A stretch of 64,000 bases of DNA from Brevundimonas sp. (GCF_016742135.1 NZ_JACVCG010000001.1:558001-622000), one strand, 5' to 3'. Counted from the first letter of the stretch, positions 27,373-36,995 are shown. Notes: generated by a model from the letters alone, not told the origin. Numbers and translations are program-made.

Positions 27373-27439
27373 ACTTTCCGATGTGGAAAGTAGCGCGACT
27401 TTCCATCATGGCAAGTGATAATTTTCCGAAGTGGAAAGT
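27373..27439. promoter_or_regulatory. three tandem palindromic operators, ACTTTCC-N5-GGAAAGT
   Basis: Site 1 at 27373-27391 (ACTTTCC-GATGT-GGAAAGT) is a perfect 7-bp inverted repeat. Site 2 at 27398-27416 (ACTTTCC-ATCAT-GGCAAGT) has one mismatch. Site 3 at 27421-27439 (ATTTTCC-GAAGT-GGAAAGT) has one mismatch. Centre-to-centre spacing is 25 and 23 bp. They fill the short gap between the upstream gene's stop and the membrane-protein start at 27363, as expected for autoregulation by the winged-helix protein. Confidence 0.8.
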
Positions 27440-28593
27440 CAGGTCTTGCGGAAGGGGGACCCGGCGTCGGTCTGGGCCCTGATCTCGGCCAGGATGGCGG
27501 GGCGTTCGTGGTTCAGATAGCGGGCGATGGCGTCGCGGAAACCCGGGTCGGGGATGTGGTGGGCCGAGCGGACCGGGGTGGGCAGATAGCCGCGCGCCAG
27601 CTTGTGATGGCCCTGCGCCCCCGCCTCGACGCGGGACAGGCCGCGCGCCAGAGCGAACTCGATGGCCTGGTAATAGCAGAGCTCGAAATGGAGGAAGGGA
27701 ATGTCCTCCAGCGTGCCCCACTGGCGACCGTACAGGGCGTCGCGGCCGATCAGGTTGAGGGCGCCGGCGATGGGGGTCTCGCCGCGATACGCCATGACCA
27801 GGGCAATGCGGTCGGCCATGGTCCGGCCGATGCGGGCAAAGAAGTCGCGGGTCAGATAGGGGCGGCCCCATTTGCGGCTGCCGGTGTCGAGGTAGAAGGC
27901 GAAGAAGGCGTCCCAGACGTCTTCGGTCAGGTCGGCCCCGGTCAGGATGCGGATGTCGAGCCCGGCCTGGGCCTCGCGCCGCTCGCGCCGGATGGTCTTT
28001 CTGCGGCTCGATGACAGGGCGGCGAGGAAGCCCTCGAAATCGCCATAGCCCTGATCGGTGAAGACGTACTGCAGGTCGAGGCGCGGCAGCCAGCCGGCGG
28101 CGGCCATCTCGGCCCCCTCGGCCTCGGTCGGGAAGTTGACGTGGATCGACGACAGGCCGAGGCGCGCGCACAGGGTCTCGGCCCCCTGGATCAGGGCCTG
28201 ACGGACGGTTGAGGGATCGGCGTCGGGATGGATCAGGAAGCGCGGGCCGGTGACAGGGGTGAAGGGGACGGCGCCCAGCAGTTTGGGATAATAGCGCCCG
28301 CCCGCGCGCTCCCATGCCTCGGCCCAGGCATGGTCAAAGACGTATTCGCCGCTGCTGTGGCCCTTCAGCCAGAGAGGCATGAGGCCGAGAATGCGGCCGC
28401 TGTCGTCCTCAAGCGCGAGATGCCGCCCGGCCCAGCCTTGGTCGGGCGCGGCACTGCCCGAGGCCTCGCAGGCGTCGAGGAAGTCATAGCCGATGAAGGG
28501 ATCGCCCGTGGGGGCGGCCAGCGCCTCCCACGCGTCCCGGCCGACATCGGCGACCGCGCCGTGAACGCGGAGGGTAAAGCCTTCGTCCGTCAC
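27439..28593 (-). CDS. FemAB-like GNAT acyltransferase (DUF482/peptidogalycan family)
   Basis: A 384-residue protein of the DUF482 group within the GNAT/FemAB superfamily. Conserved-looking segments include GDPFIGYDFLDACEASGS near the N-terminus, HVNFPTEAEG, LSSSRRKTIRRERR in the middle, and LCYYQAIEFALARGLSRVEAGAQGHHKLARGY near the end. Family members are thought to aminoacylate cell-envelope or small-molecule acceptors; the substrate is not known. It starts with GTG 28593, overlapping the ridA stop by 4 nt (GTGA). Confidence 0.82.
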   Translation of the reverse strand: MTDEGFTLRVHGAVADVGRDAWEALAAPTGDPFIGYDFLDACEASGSAAPDQGWAGRHLALEDDSGRILGLMPLWLKGHSSGEYVFDHAWAEAWERAGGRYYPKLLGAVPFTPVTGPRFLIHPDADPSTVRQALIQGAETLCARLGLSSIHVNFPTEAEGAEMAAAGWLPRLDLQYVFTDQGYGDFEGFLAALSSSRRKTIRRERREAQAGLDIRILTGADLTEDVWDAFFAFYLDTGSRKWGRPYLTRDFFARIGRTMADRIALVMAYRGETPIAGALNLIGRDALYGRQWGTLEDIPFLHFELCYYQAIEFALARGLSRVEAGAQGHHKLARGYLPTPVRSAHHIPDPGFRDAIARYLNHERPAILAEIRAQTDAGSPFRKT

Positions 28594-29048
28594 TTCACCT
28601 CGACGATGGCGTCCACCTCGACGGCGAAGCCCAGCGGCAGGCGATAGACGCCGACGGCCGAGCGGGCGTGGCGACCGGCGTCGCCGAACACCTCGACCAT
28701 CAGGTCCGAACAGCCGTTGATGACGGCCGGAATGGCGATGAAGTCGGGCCCGGCCTGGACGAAGCCGCCCAGTTTCACGATGCGGACCACGCGCTCGAGG
28801 TCTCCGCCGAGGGCGTCCTTGATCTGGGCCAGAAGGTTGATGCCGCACATGCGGGCGGCGCGGGCCGCGTCTTCGGGCGAAACGTCGACGCCGACCGTGC
28901 CCTTGATCCCGCCCGAGGCATCGTTCGACAGCTGGCCGGAGATGTGGACCAGATTGCCGCTGCGCACCCAGGGCACATAGTTGGCGACGGCCTTGGCGGG
29001 CTCGGGCAGGTCGAGGCCCAGTTCGGCGATGCGGGCGGCGTAGGTCAT
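28590..29048 (-). CDS. RidA/YjgF family enamine-imine deaminase
   Basis: A 152-residue member of the longer RidA subgroup. The segments YVPWVRSGNLVHISGQL, GGIKGTVGVDVSPEDAARAARMC, and the C-terminal HARSAVGVYRLPLGFAVEVDAI carry the family pocket, including the Arg that binds substrate carboxylates. RidA proteins hydrolyse reactive 2-aminoacrylate and related imines from pyridoxal-phosphate enzymes. ATG 29048 follows AGGAGA. It is translationally coupled to the FemAB-like gene downstream. Confidence 0.9.
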   Translation of the reverse strand: MTYAARIAELGLDLPEPAKAVANYVPWVRSGNLVHISGQLSNDASGGIKGTVGVDVSPEDAARAARMCGINLLAQIKDALGGDLERVVRIVKLGGFVQAGPDFIAIPAVINGCSDLMVEVFGDAGRHARSAVGVYRLPLGFAVEVDAIVEVK

Positions 29049-29121
29049 GGTCGTCTCCTGATGTCTTTCGGGGCGTTTAGCCCGGCGCAGCCGAGGCGTC
29101 ACCCCGTCCGAAGTGTCGCGC

Positions 29122-30369
29122 TCAGCTTTTCAGCGAGCGGCCCGAGATGACGGCGCCGGGGCCGAAGCGGTCGCGCAGCCGGTCGATGGTGGTCTCGGTG
29201 TTGAGCTCGCGCGTGCGGTCGGCGGCGAACAGGCCGGGGGCGACATCGGCGGCGTCGACCAGATCGGCCATGCCGATGCCGATCAGGCGGTAGGGCGGGC
29301 CCAGTTCGGGCTGAAGCAGGGCGCGGCCCTCGGCAAACAGGGTGCGGGCGGTCTGGACGGGATCGGCGAGGGTGCGCCTGCGCGTCAGGATGCGGAAATC
29401 GGTGCGTCGCAGCTTCAGTGTCACGACCCGGCCGGCGATGCCGTCGCGTCGGGCCTTGGCCGCCAGTTTCTCGCAAAGGGGCCAAAGCTCGGCCTCGAGG
29501 TCTGCGGCCTTGGACAGATCGACGTTGAAGGTGGTCTCGGCGCTCATGCCCTTGCGGTCGTGTTCGGGATCGACCGGGCGGCTGTCGCGGCCATGGGACA
29601 GATCGTGCAGGCGCAGGCCCCAGTCACCATAGCGCTTGACCAGATCGCGGACGTCGGCCTCGGCCAGCCGGCCGATGGTGTCGAAGCCGTCAGCCCGCAG
29701 GGTGCGCCCGAAGATCGGCCCCACCCCCGGCAGGATCGAGACGGGGCGGGGGGCCAGCAGCTGTTGCGCCTCGGACCCGATGACGGAAAAGCCGCGCGGC
29801 TTGTCCAGTTCCGAGGCGACCTTGGCGAGGAAGCGGTTGGGGGCCAGGCCGATCGAGACGGTCAGCCCGACCTCGTCCTCGATCCATTTCTGCAGCCGCG
29901 CCAGCTGCCAGGCGGGTGAGCCGCCGTTCAGCCGCTCGGTGCCCGACAGATCGGCCCAGGCCTCATCCAGCGACAGGGTCTGGATCAGGGGGGTGAGGTT
30001 GGCGAGAGCGCCCAGAATCCGGCGGCTCTCATGCTTGTATTTGGCGAAGTCCGGCTTGATGACCACGGCATCCGGACAGGCCTTGAGCGCCTTGAACATC
30101 GGCATGGCCGAGCCGACGCCATACTGGCGGGCGATATAGCAGGCGGTCGCGACCACCCCGCGATGCCCTCCGCCGACGATCACAGGCACATCGCGCAGCT
30201 CCGGCCGGTCGCGCTTTTCCACCGAGGCATAGAAGGCGTCGCAGTCGAGGTGGGCGATGACCAGCTTGTCCAGCTCGGCATGGGTGACCATGCGCGGCGA
30301 CCCGCACGCCGGGCAGCGGGTTTCCGCCCGGTCGAAACGCGACAGACAGTCTCGGCAGAGGGAGGTCAT
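29122..30369 (-). CDS. dinB: DNA polymerase IV with N-terminal zinc-finger extension
   Basis: A 415-residue Y-family translesion polymerase. The catalytic palm is seen in [15 protein letters not shown] and [12 protein letters not shown], the latter differing from the more common S-x-DEAYLD. A helix-hairpin-helix ([18 protein letters not shown]) and a little-finger domain with a C-terminal tail follow. Before the usual N-terminus there are about 35 extra residues with two Cys pairs (CRDC and CPAC), a likely zinc ribbon. DinB copies damaged DNA at the cost of accuracy. ATG 30369 is used. No LexA box was confirmed upstream. Confidence 0.92.
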   Translation of the reverse strand: MTSLCRDCLSRFDRAETRCPACGSPRMVTHAELDKLVIAHLDCDAFYASVEKRDRPELRDVPVIVGGGHRGVVATACYIARQYGVGSAMPMFKALKACPDAVVIKPDFAKYKHESRRILGALANLTPLIQTLSLDEAWADLSGTERLNGGSPAWQLARLQKWIEDEVGLTVSIGLAPNRFLAKVASELDKPRGFSVIGSEAQQLLAPRPVSILPGVGPIFGRTLRADGFDTIGRLAEADVRDLVKRYGDWGLRLHDLSHGRDSRPVDPEHDRKGMSAETTFNVDLSKAADLEAELWPLCEKLAAKARRDGIAGRVVTLKLRRTDFRILTRRRTLADPVQTARTLFAEGRALLQPELGPPYRLIGIGMADLVDAADVAPGLFAADRTRELNTETTIDRLRDRFGPGAVISGRSLKS

Positions 30370-30488
30370 CGGGAATACCCGGGCCGGAGGCGGCCCTTCA
30401 CGTCAACTTAAGACTGGCGAGGCATGCTGACCATGGAGAAGACGACAACAGCCCCGCCGCCGGCAAGGGGCGGCAGGAACCGGTGATG

Positions 30489-30854
30489 ATGTCCAAGAAA
30501 GTCCTCATCGTGGAGGATAATGAGCTGAACATGAAGCTCTTTCATGATCTGCTCGATTCCCAGGGCTATCAGACCTATCAGACCCGCGAGGGCCTGACGG
30601 CGATGGCCATGGCGCGCCAGCACCGGCCCGACCTGATCCTGATGGATATCCAGCTGCCCGAGATCAGCGGTCTGGAAGTCACCAAATGGCTGAAGGATGA
30701 CGAGGAACTGGCCCATATTCCGGTGGTGGCCGTGACGGCCTTTGCCATGAAGGGCGACGAGGAGCGCATCCGCCAGGGCGGGTGCGAGGCCTATATCTCC
30801 AAGCCCATCTCGGTGATGCATTTTCTGGACGTGGTCCGGAAACACATGGGCTGA
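30489..30854 (+). CDS. divK: cell-cycle single-domain response regulator DivK
   Basis: A 121-residue receiver domain nearly identical to Caulobacter Div[21 protein letters not shown], phospho-acceptor D53 ([21 protein letters not shown]), [28 protein letters not shown]. DivK, switched by PleC and DivJ, controls the DivL-CckA-CtrA relay that decides swarmer or stalked fate. ATG 30489 gives the standard MxKK N-terminus; ATG 30486 is equally spaced to the AGGA ribosome site and cannot be excluded. pleD follows 4 nt after the stop, as in Caulobacter. Confidence 0.96.
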   Translation: MSKKVLIVEDNELNMKLFHDLLDSQGYQTYQTREGLTAMAMARQHRPDLILMDIQLPEISGLEVTKWLKDDEELAHIPVVAVTAFAMKGDEERIRQGGCEAYISKPISVMHFLDVVRKHMG

Positions 30855-30858
30855 CGCC

Positions 30859-32223
30859 ATGCCAGCCAGAATTCTCGTTGTCGACGATATTGAAACCAAC
30901 GTCCGGCTGCTCGAAGCCAAGCTGACGATGGAATATTACGACGTCCTGACCTGCAACAGCGGTCAGGCCGCGCTGGATCTGGCCGCGGCCCATCATCCCG
31001 ACATCATCCTGCTGGATGTCATGATGCCCGACATGGACGGGTTCGAGACGTGTCGCCGGCTGAAGGCCGACCCGGCCACACGCCATATTCCCGTGGTGCT
31101 GGTCACCGCGCTGGACGGGCGTGACGAGCGTATCAAAGGTCTGGAGGCGGGGGCCGACGACTTCGTCACCAAGCCGATCGATGATGTGGTGCTGCTGGCG
31201 CGGATGCGGTCCCTGACGCGACTGAAGTCGATCATGGACGAGCTGCGGTCGCGCGAGGAAAGCGGACGTCGGCTGGGTGTCGACACCGATGCGGCGGGGC
31301 GGCTGCGGGCCACCGGCGGGCGGATCCTGCTGATCGATGATGACCCGCGCCAGGTGGAGCGTATTCGCAGCCAGCTGGATGGTGAACATCGGCTGACCGT
31401 CGAGACGGACATCGAAAAGGGTCTGGCCGCGCTGCGCGGTCCGTTCGATCTGGTGATCGCCAATACGGCCTCGCGCGGGTTCGACGGGCTGCGGCTGGTG
31501 GCCCAGAGCCGGTCGATGGAATCGACCCGGCCCCTGCCGGTGCTGGCGGTGGTCGACCCGCATGAACGCGCCCGCATGGTCAAGGCGCTGGAACTGGGGG
31601 CCAACGACATCCTGGCCACGCCCATCGATGTCGAGGAACTGGCCGCCCGGGCCCGGACCCAGGTACGGCGCAAACGCTATGCCGACTTCCTGCGTCAGAA
31701 GCTGGACTACAGCCTGGAAATGGCGGTCACCGACGCCCTGACCGGCCTGCATAACCGCCGCTATATGGCCGGTCAGCTGCAGGCGCTGGTGGGGCGCGCC
31801 AATCAGGGCGGCGAGCCCGTGGCCGTGCTGATGATGGACATCGACCACTTCAAGGCGGTCAACGACGGCTTCGGCCATGATGCCGGCGATGAGGTTCTGC
31901 GCGAATTCGCCGTGCGTCTGGCGACCAAGGTGCGGGCCGTGGACCTGCCGTGCCGGATGGGCGGCGAGGAGTTTGTCGTGGTCATGCCGGGCACCCGGCT
32001 GGAAGACGCGGTGCGGATCGCCGACCGCATCCGGGCGGACATGGCCGGCGCGCCGTTCCCCGTCATGGGCGGCGACGCCCATCTGCAGATCACCATTTCG
32101 ATCGGCGTGGCCGCGACCACGGGCCGCGACGACACCCCCGACGCCCTGCTGAAACGCGCCGACGAGGGGGTCTATGAGGCCAAGTCCGCCGGTCGCAACC
32201 GGGTGATTGCCCGGGCGGCGTGA
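30859..32223 (+). CDS. pleD: diguanylate cyclase response regulator PleD
   Basis: A 454-residue protein: a true receiver (D53 in LLDVMMPDMDG), a second degenerate receiver-like adaptor (about residues 155-275) and a C-terminal GGDEF domain. The active site reads GGEEF at 368-372, and the product-inhibition RxxD motif is R359-A-V-D362. Both match Caulobacter numbering. PleD makes cyclic di-GMP at the stalked pole, driving flagellum loss and stalk growth. It forms an operon with divK. Confidence 0.96.
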   Translation: MPARILVVDDIETNVRLLEAKLTMEYYDVLTCNSGQAALDLAAAHHPDIILLDVMMPDMDGFETCRRLKADPATRHIPVVLVTALDGRDERIKGLEAGADDFVTKPIDDVVLLARMRSLTRLKSIMDELRSREESGRRLGVDTDAAGRLRATGGRILLIDDDPRQVERIRSQLDGEHRLTVETDIEKGLAALRGPFDLVIANTASRGFDGLRLVAQSRSMESTRPLPVLAVVDPHERARMVKALELGANDILATPIDVEELAARARTQVRRKRYADFLRQKLDYSLEMAVTDALTGLHNRRYMAGQLQALVGRANQGGEPVAVLMMDIDHFKAVNDGFGHDAGDEVLREFAVRLATKVRAVDLPCRMGGEEFVVVMPGTRLEDAVRIADRIRADMAGAPFPVMGGDAHLQITISIGVAATTGRDDTPDALLKRADEGVYEAKSAGRNRVIARAA

Positions 32224-32250
32224 ATCTGGGCGGCGTGCTAACCTGAGCGC

Positions 32251-32829
32251 ATGACCACAGACCCTTCACATGGATGGGAGGCGGCTGCCGAAGCCTTCAT
32301 GGCAGCACGGTCGGACACCGGCGCGGACGTGGTGCGCTGTTGGGCCAAGTTGCTGCCGCCGGGCGGGACGGTCCTGGACATCGGCTGTGGCTTTGGCGAG
32401 CCGGTCACGCGCACCCTGATCGAGGCAGGGCTTGAGGTCTGGGGCGTCGATGCCTCGCCGACGCTGGTTGCCGAATACCGGCGGCGATTTCCTGACTGTC
32501 CGGTCGCTTGCGAGGCCACCGAGACCAGCGATCTGTTCGGACGGTCGTTCGACGCGGCGGTGGCCGTGGGCCTGATGTTCCTGTTGCCGGAGGCGGATCA
32601 GCACCGGCTGATCGCGCGGGTCGCCGGGGCGCTGGCCCCCGGCGGGCGGTTCCTGTTCAGCGCGCCGCAACAGGAATGCGAGTGGGCTGATCTCTTGACC
32701 GGGCGACCGTCCCGCTCGCTGGGAGAAACGGGCTATAGACAGGCGCTGGAGGCAGCGGGGCTGATCCTCGCGGACCAGCAGACCGACGGGGGCGGCAACC
32801 ACTATTTCGATGCGGTGAAGCCCGGGTAA
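32251..32829 (+). CDS. class I SAM-dependent methyltransferase
   Basis: A 192-residue Rossmann-fold methyltransferase. The SAM-binding glycine loop is VLDIGCGFGEPVT (motif I), the acidic residue ending strand 2 is in VWGVDASPTLV, and a motif near RVAGALAPGGRFLFSAP resembles motifs III and IV. The N-terminus (HGWEAAAEAFMAARSDTGADVVRCWAK) suggests a small-molecule rather than a nucleic-acid target. It lies 27 nt downstream of pleD on the same strand and may be co-transcribed. The substrate is unknown. Confidence 0.82.
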   Translation: MTTDPSHGWEAAAEAFMAARSDTGADVVRCWAKLLPPGGTVLDIGCGFGEPVTRTLIEAGLEVWGVDASPTLVAEYRRRFPDCPVACEATETSDLFGRSFDAAVAVGLMFLLPEADQHRLIARVAGALAPGGRFLFSAPQQECEWADLLTGRPSRSLGETGYRQALEAAGLILADQQTDGGGNHYFDAVKPG

Positions 32830-32903
32830 GTATGGGCGTGATTCTGAAAGGTGCTGGACTGCAGGAACATAGAGTTTGGCCAAGGCCGCAGCGGGATGAG
32901 CGG

Positions 32904-33363
32904 GTGATCGATACGACGAAATTTTCACGTGAAGAACTGCTTCGCCGAGCAACCCTAAGGGTCGCTCATGTCATCCGAGGGATGTGGGAGGAAAAGCAAT
33001 CTTCCCACTCGCGTCTGGGATCGACCCCTGATCGACGACGAGCTGGTCACGATTGGCCGTTCTACTTCGATTGGAGCCAAACAACGCGAGCACGTCATTC
33101 CTTGCGTGATGATTGTGCGGGCCTGTCACGAGATGCTTACCCGCGACGCTTCGGACGAAGATATCGCCGCGTTTATCAGCCAACACCTCAAGATCGTTCA
33201 TGTCACACCGGAGGAGGCGCGGCGCCTGGATAGCGTCAACGCGGTCGGTATGAGGCAGTCCATGCCTGCGAATTGGCAGTTTGGTGACGATCCGTATGCC
33301 CGCTTACGGGCGGCAGGGATCGAATGGGAGCCAATCGAAGCGGCAGACGCGGAGAACGCCTGA
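32904..33363 (+). pseudogene. hypothetical protein gene with probable single-base frameshift
   Basis: Two adjoining frames look like one protein. The frame beginning at GTG 32904 encodes a helical start (FSREELLRRATLRVAHVIRG) up to about 32993. The next frame from about 32996 to the stop at 33363 encodes VWDRPLIDDELVTIGRSTSI, then REHVIPCVMIVRACHEML and a conserved-looking C-terminus. Removing one T near 32994 joins them. Alternatively a shorter intact gene starts at ATG 32968 with an AAGGG site. The DNA is less GC-rich than its neighbours. Function unknown. Confidence 0.55.
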
Positions 33364-33369
33364 ACAGCA

Positions 33370-33399
33370 AAACGCCCGGCCTTTGCGGACCGGGCGTTT
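33370..33399. terminator. hairpin terminator between convergent genes
   Basis: AACGCCCGG pairs perfectly with CCGGGCGTT across an 11-nt loop, with A-rich sequence on one flank and a T run on the other. It lies between the 3' end of the hypothetical gene at 33363 and that of rpmG (33462, opposite strand), and could serve both. Confidence 0.75.
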
Positions 33400-33403
33400 G
33401 ATA

Positions 33404-33436
33404 CTCGGATCGGCCTCGCTGCGCTCGTTGTCCGAG
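33404..33436. repeat. small palindromic intergenic unit
   Basis: CTCGGA and TCCGAG enclose a GC-rich centre with a second dyad. It belongs to the common short palindromes in the gaps of this genome and sits between the terminator and the rpmG stop. Confidence 0.55.
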
Positions 33437-33461
33437 CATGACGAGGTTTTAAAGCAGGATC

Positions 33462-33629
33462 TTACTTGATCTTGCCTTCCTTGAATTCGACGTGTTTCTT
33501 CACGACCGGGTCGTACTTCTTGACGACCATTTTTTCGGTCATGGTGCGGGCGTTCTTCTTGGTGACGTAGAAGAAGCCGGTGTCCGCCGTGGAGTTGAGG
33601 CGGATCTTGATGGATGCCGGTTTGGCCAT
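33462..33629 (-). CDS. rpmG: 50S ribosomal protein L33
   Basis: A 55-residue ribosomal protein, starting [20 protein letters not shown] and ending FKEGKIK, with the highly basic composition and length of bacterial L33. The zinc-binding Cys pairs found in some L33 forms are absent, so it is the Cys-free type. It stands alone, facing the terminator at 33370. ATG 33629 is used. Confidence 0.96.
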   Translation of the reverse strand: MAKPASIKIRLNSTADTGFFYVTKKNARTMTEKMVVKKYDPVVKKHVEFKEGKIK

Positions 33630-33767
33630 CGGACAATTACCTTTGCGACGGCGAAAGCCGTGGAATGAGAGGCGCGGAACATACTCAGGCGCGCGCCCAA
33701 GTCAACGCCGACATTGCCGCAGCCGGTTTTTCTTGTGCCCGGGGGCTGAGCGGCTACGGTGACGGCC

Positions 33768-34352
33768 ATGAAAACCCTGCCCGAGGCCCTGAGCGCCCCC
33801 GCGACCGCCCTGTCCCTGATGCTGCTGGCCGGCTGTGCCACCGGCCCCGCTGGCGGTGCCGGTGGCGCGCAGGACGTCTTCTTCGCCAATCTGACGGCGC
33901 TGTGCGGCCAGACGTTCGAGGGCAAGGTGGTGACCGACGATCCGGTCGACGCCGATTTCCGCAGCCAGCGGCTGGTCATGCATGTGCGCGACTGTTCCGC
34001 GACCGAGATCCGCATTCCCTTCCATGTGGGTACCGACCACAGCCGCACCTGGGTGATCACCCGTACGTCGGCCGGCCTGACGCTGAAGCACGATCACCGC
34101 GACCCGGACGGCACGACGCACACCCTGCACTGGTACGGCGGGGATACGGAGAACGCGGGCACGGCGACACGCCAGGAATTTCCGGTCGACGCCTTTTCGA
34201 TCGCCCTGTTCAACGCCAACAATGCGGCGGTTTCGACCACCAATGTCTGGGCCGTCGAGGTCAATCCGGGCGAGACCTATGTCTATGAGCTGGCTCGCCA
34301 GAACCGCCTGCTGCGCGTGGCGTTCGACCTGACGAAGCCCGTCGCCCGCTAA
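33768..34352 (+). CDS. predicted lipoprotein, unknown function
   Basis: A 194-residue lipoprotein. The signal peptide ends in a lipobox (LLAGC). The mature domain has two further Cys (ALCGQTFEG and VRDCSATE) that could form a disulfide, and a compact beta-rich sequence with HVGTDHSRTWVITRT and TLHWYGGDTENAGT. I recognise no named family, but the repeated appearance of such proteins in Caulobacteraceae is plausible. ATG 33768 is chosen over GTG 33759 because the signal peptide then has the right length. Confidence 0.7.
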   Translation: MKTLPEALSAPATALSLMLLAGCATGPAGGAGGAQDVFFANLTALCGQTFEGKVVTDDPVDADFRSQRLVMHVRDCSATEIRIPFHVGTDHSRTWVITRTSAGLTLKHDHRDPDGTTHTLHWYGGDTENAGTATRQEFPVDAFSIALFNANNAAVSTTNVWAVEVNPGETYVYELARQNRLLRVAFDLTKPVAR

Positions 34353-34382
34353 TCCATACCGCCTGAAGACCGGGAGGACCCG

Positions 34383-35987
34383 ATGACCGACACCCCGCCG
34401 GCCACGCCGAACGGCACGCCGCCTGTCACGAGGCGCAATCTGTTCACCCGCTTCCTGGACGGGGTCGAATGGCTGGGCAACTGCCTGCCGCACCCGGTGA
34501 CGCTGTTCTTCCTGCTGGCGGTGGGCATTGTGCTGCTGTCGGGCCTGTTCGCCTGGATGGGGGTGGCGGTCGAGGATCCCCGGCCGGTCGGGGCCTCGGG
34601 GCGCTCGGAAGACGGCATGATCACTGCCATCAGCCTGATGAACGGGGACGGACTGCGCCGCATTTTCACCGGCCTTGTCAGCAACTTCACGGGCTTTGCG
34701 CCGCTGGGCGTGGTGCTGACGGCCATGCTGGGCATCGGCGTGGCCGAGCGCTCCGGCCTGTTGTCGGCGGCGGTTCGCGCCCTGGTGCTCAGTGCCTCGC
34801 CGAAGGTGGTGACCGTGGCCATCGTCTTTGCCGGGGTGATCTCCAACACGGCATCGGAGGTCGGCTATGTGGTGCTGATCCCGCTGGCCGGAGCGGTCTA
34901 TTATTCGCTGGGACGACATCCGCTGGCCGGTATGGCGGCGGCCTTCGCCGGCGTCTCGGGGGGCTATTCCGCCAATCTGCTGATCGGCACCATCGATCCC
35001 CTGCTGGCGGGCATCACCGAGGAGGCCGCGCGCCTGATCGACCCGACCTATCAGGTGACCGCGACGGCCAGCTATTATTTTATGGCGGTTTCGACCTTCC
35101 TGGTGACCATCATCGGCTCGCTGGTCAGTATCTTCATCGTCGAGCCCAAGCTGGGGGCGTACGATTCCTCGCGCGCCGACCCGGCGGTGCTGAACGAGGA
35201 TGGCGCGGCCCCCCTGTCGGACAAGGAACGCAAGGGCCTGTGGATGGCGGGCCTCGGGGTGCTGGCGGTGCTGGGCCTGATGGCGCTGACGCTGTTGCCG
35301 GAGTGGGGCGTGCTGCGCGACCCGGTGACCGGCGATCAGATGCGCTCGCCCTTCTTCTCGGGTTTCGCCGTCTGGATCCTGCTGTTCTTCCTGGTGATCG
35401 GCTTTGCCTATGGACGGGTGGTCGGTACGGTAAGGAACGACCGGGACATCATCGACGGCATGGCCTCGGGCCTGTCGACGCTGGGGCTGTATCTGGTCAT
35501 CGTCTTCTTCGCCGCCCAGTTCGTGGCCTTCTTCAACTGGACCAATCTGGGCGCCATCACGGCGGTCAACGGCGCCGTCTTCCTGCAGAACACCGGCATG
35601 ACCGGGCCGGCGGTGTTCATCGCCTTCATCGCCATCTGCGCCTTCGTCAATCTGATGGTCGGCTCGGCCTCGGCCCAGTGGGCCCTGACCGCGCCGATCT
35701 TCGTGCCCATGCTGATGCTGATCGGCTATTCGCCCGAGGTGATCCAGACCGCCTACCGGATCGGGGATTCCACGACCAACATCATCACCCCGATGATGAG
35801 CTATTTCGGCCTGATCCTGGCGTGGGCGACCCGTTACAACAAGGATGTCGGGATCGGCACCATGATCGCGATGATGCTGCCCTATTCGATCTTCTTCACC
35901 CTGGCCTGGACGGTGCTGTTCTTCCTGTGGGTGTTCGGCCTGGGCCTGCCGGTGGGGCCGGGTTCGCCGACGTATTACGGGGGGTAG
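34383..35987 (+). CDS. AbgT-family transporter
   Basis: A 534-residue integral membrane protein with about a dozen hydrophobic segments. N-terminal FLDGVEWLGNCLPHPVTLFFLL, AGVSGGYSANLLIGTIDPLLAGI and the C-terminal half GSASAQWALTAPIFVPMLMLIGYSPEVIQTAYRIGDSTTNIITPMM are hallmarks of the AbgT family (p-aminobenzoyl-glutamate uptake; some members export sulfonamides). ATG 34383 has a GGGAGG site. It lies 30 nt downstream of the lipoprotein gene on the same strand. The transported compound cannot be told from sequence. Confidence 0.93.
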   Translation: MTDTPPATPNGTPPVTRRNLFTRFLDGVEWLGNCLPHPVTLFFLLAVGIVLLSGLFAWMGVAVEDPRPVGASGRSEDGMITAISLMNGDGLRRIFTGLVSNFTGFAPLGVVLTAMLGIGVAERSGLLSAAVRALVLSASPKVVTVAIVFAGVISNTASEVGYVVLIPLAGAVYYSLGRHPLAGMAAAFAGVSGGYSANLLIGTIDPLLAGITEEAARLIDPTYQVTATASYYFMAVSTFLVTIIGSLVSIFIVEPKLGAYDSSRADPAVLNEDGAAPLSDKERKGLWMAGLGVLAVLGLMALTLLPEWGVLRDPVTGDQMRSPFFSGFAVWILLFFLVIGFAYGRVVGTVRNDRDIIDGMASGLSTLGLYLVIVFFAAQFVAFFNWTNLGAITAVNGAVFLQNTGMTGPAVFIAFIAICAFVNLMVGSASAQWALTAPIFVPMLMLIGYSPEVIQTAYRIGDSTTNIITPMMSYFGLILAWATRYNKDVGIGTMIAMMLPYSIFFTLAWTVLFFLWVFGLGLPVGPGSPTYYGG

Positions 35988-35990
35988 GGC

Positions 35991-36995
35991 CTACCCCACC
36001 TTCACCCGCGTGGCCGCTTCGGGCAGGTCTTCGCCGAACGCGCGCTGGTAGAACTCGGCGATGGTCGGGCGTTCCAGCTCGTCGCACTTGTTCAGGAAGG
36101 TCAGGCGGAAGGCGAGGCCGATGTCACCGCCGAAGATGGTGGCGTTCTGGGCCCAGGTGATGACGGTGCGGGGGCTCATGACCGTACTGATGTCGCCGTT
36201 CATGAAGGCGTTGCGGGTCATGTCGGCGACGCGGACCATGGCGGCGATGGTGCGCTTGCCCTCGGCGTCCTGCCATTCGGGGACCTTGGCGGCGACGATC
36301 TCGGCCTCGACGTCGTGGTCGAGGTAGTTGAGCGTGGTCACGATGTTCCAGCGGTCCATCTGGCCCTGATTGATCTGCTGGGTGCCGTGATAGAGGCCCG
36401 AGGTGTCGCCCAGACCGATGGTATTGGTCGTGGCGAACAGGCGGAAGAATTTGTTCGGGCGGATGACGCGGTTCTGGTCCAGCAGGGTCAGGCGGCCTTG
36501 CGCCTCGAGCACGCGCTGGATCACGAACATCACATCGGGGCGACCGGCGTCATACTCGTCGAACACCAGGGCGATCGGGCGCTGGATAGCCCAGGGCAGC
36601 ATGCCTTCGCGGAATTCGGTGACCTGTTTGCCGTCTTTCAGGACGATGGCGTCCTTGCCGACCAGATCGATCCGGCTGACGTGGCTGTCCAGGTTGACGC
36701 GCACCAGCGGCCAGTTGAGCCGGGCGGCGACCTGTTCGATGTGGGTCGACTTGCCGGTGCCGTGATAGCCCTGAACCATGACGCGGCGGTCAAAGGCAAA
36801 GCCTGCGCAGATGGCCAGCGTCGTCTGGGGGTCAAAGCGATAGGCCTCGTCCACGTCCGGCACATGGCTGTCGCGCTCGGCAAAGACCGGCACGGTCATG
36901 TCGGCGTCGATGCCGAACAACTCCCGGACCGACGCCTTGCGGTGCGGTTCGAGCGTCAGCAGGGGATCGGGGGAGGCGTCGAGCAGAGAGGTCAT
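35991..36995 (-). CDS. cobS: cobaltochelatase subunit CobS (AAA+)
   Basis: A 334-residue AAA+ ATPase. Walker A is GYHGTGKST, Walker B is [10 protein letters not shown], and sensor-1 is [10 protein letters not shown]. The N-terminal [17 protein letters not shown] is typical of CobS. In aerobic cobalamin synthesis, CobS with CobT and CobN inserts cobalt into hydrogenobyrinic acid diamide; homologues also occur without a full pathway. The upstream gene is a J-domain protein, a common arrangement in alphaproteobacteria. CobT would be expected beyond, but the downstream neighbour here is the convergent AbgT gene. Confidence 0.92.
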   Translation of the reverse strand: MTSLLDASPDPLLTLEPHRKASVRELFGIDADMTVPVFAERDSHVPDVDEAYRFDPQTTLAICAGFAFDRRVMVQGYHGTGKSTHIEQVAARLNWPLVRVNLDSHVSRIDLVGKDAIVLKDGKQVTEFREGMLPWAIQRPIALVFDEYDAGRPDVMFVIQRVLEAQGRLTLLDQNRVIRPNKFFRLFATTNTIGLGDTSGLYHGTQQINQGQMDRWNIVTTLNYLDHDVEAEIVAAKVPEWQDAEGKRTIAAMVRVADMTRNAFMNGDISTVMSPRTVITWAQNATIFGGDIGLAFRLTFLNKCDELERPTIAEFYQRAFGEDLPEAATRVKVG

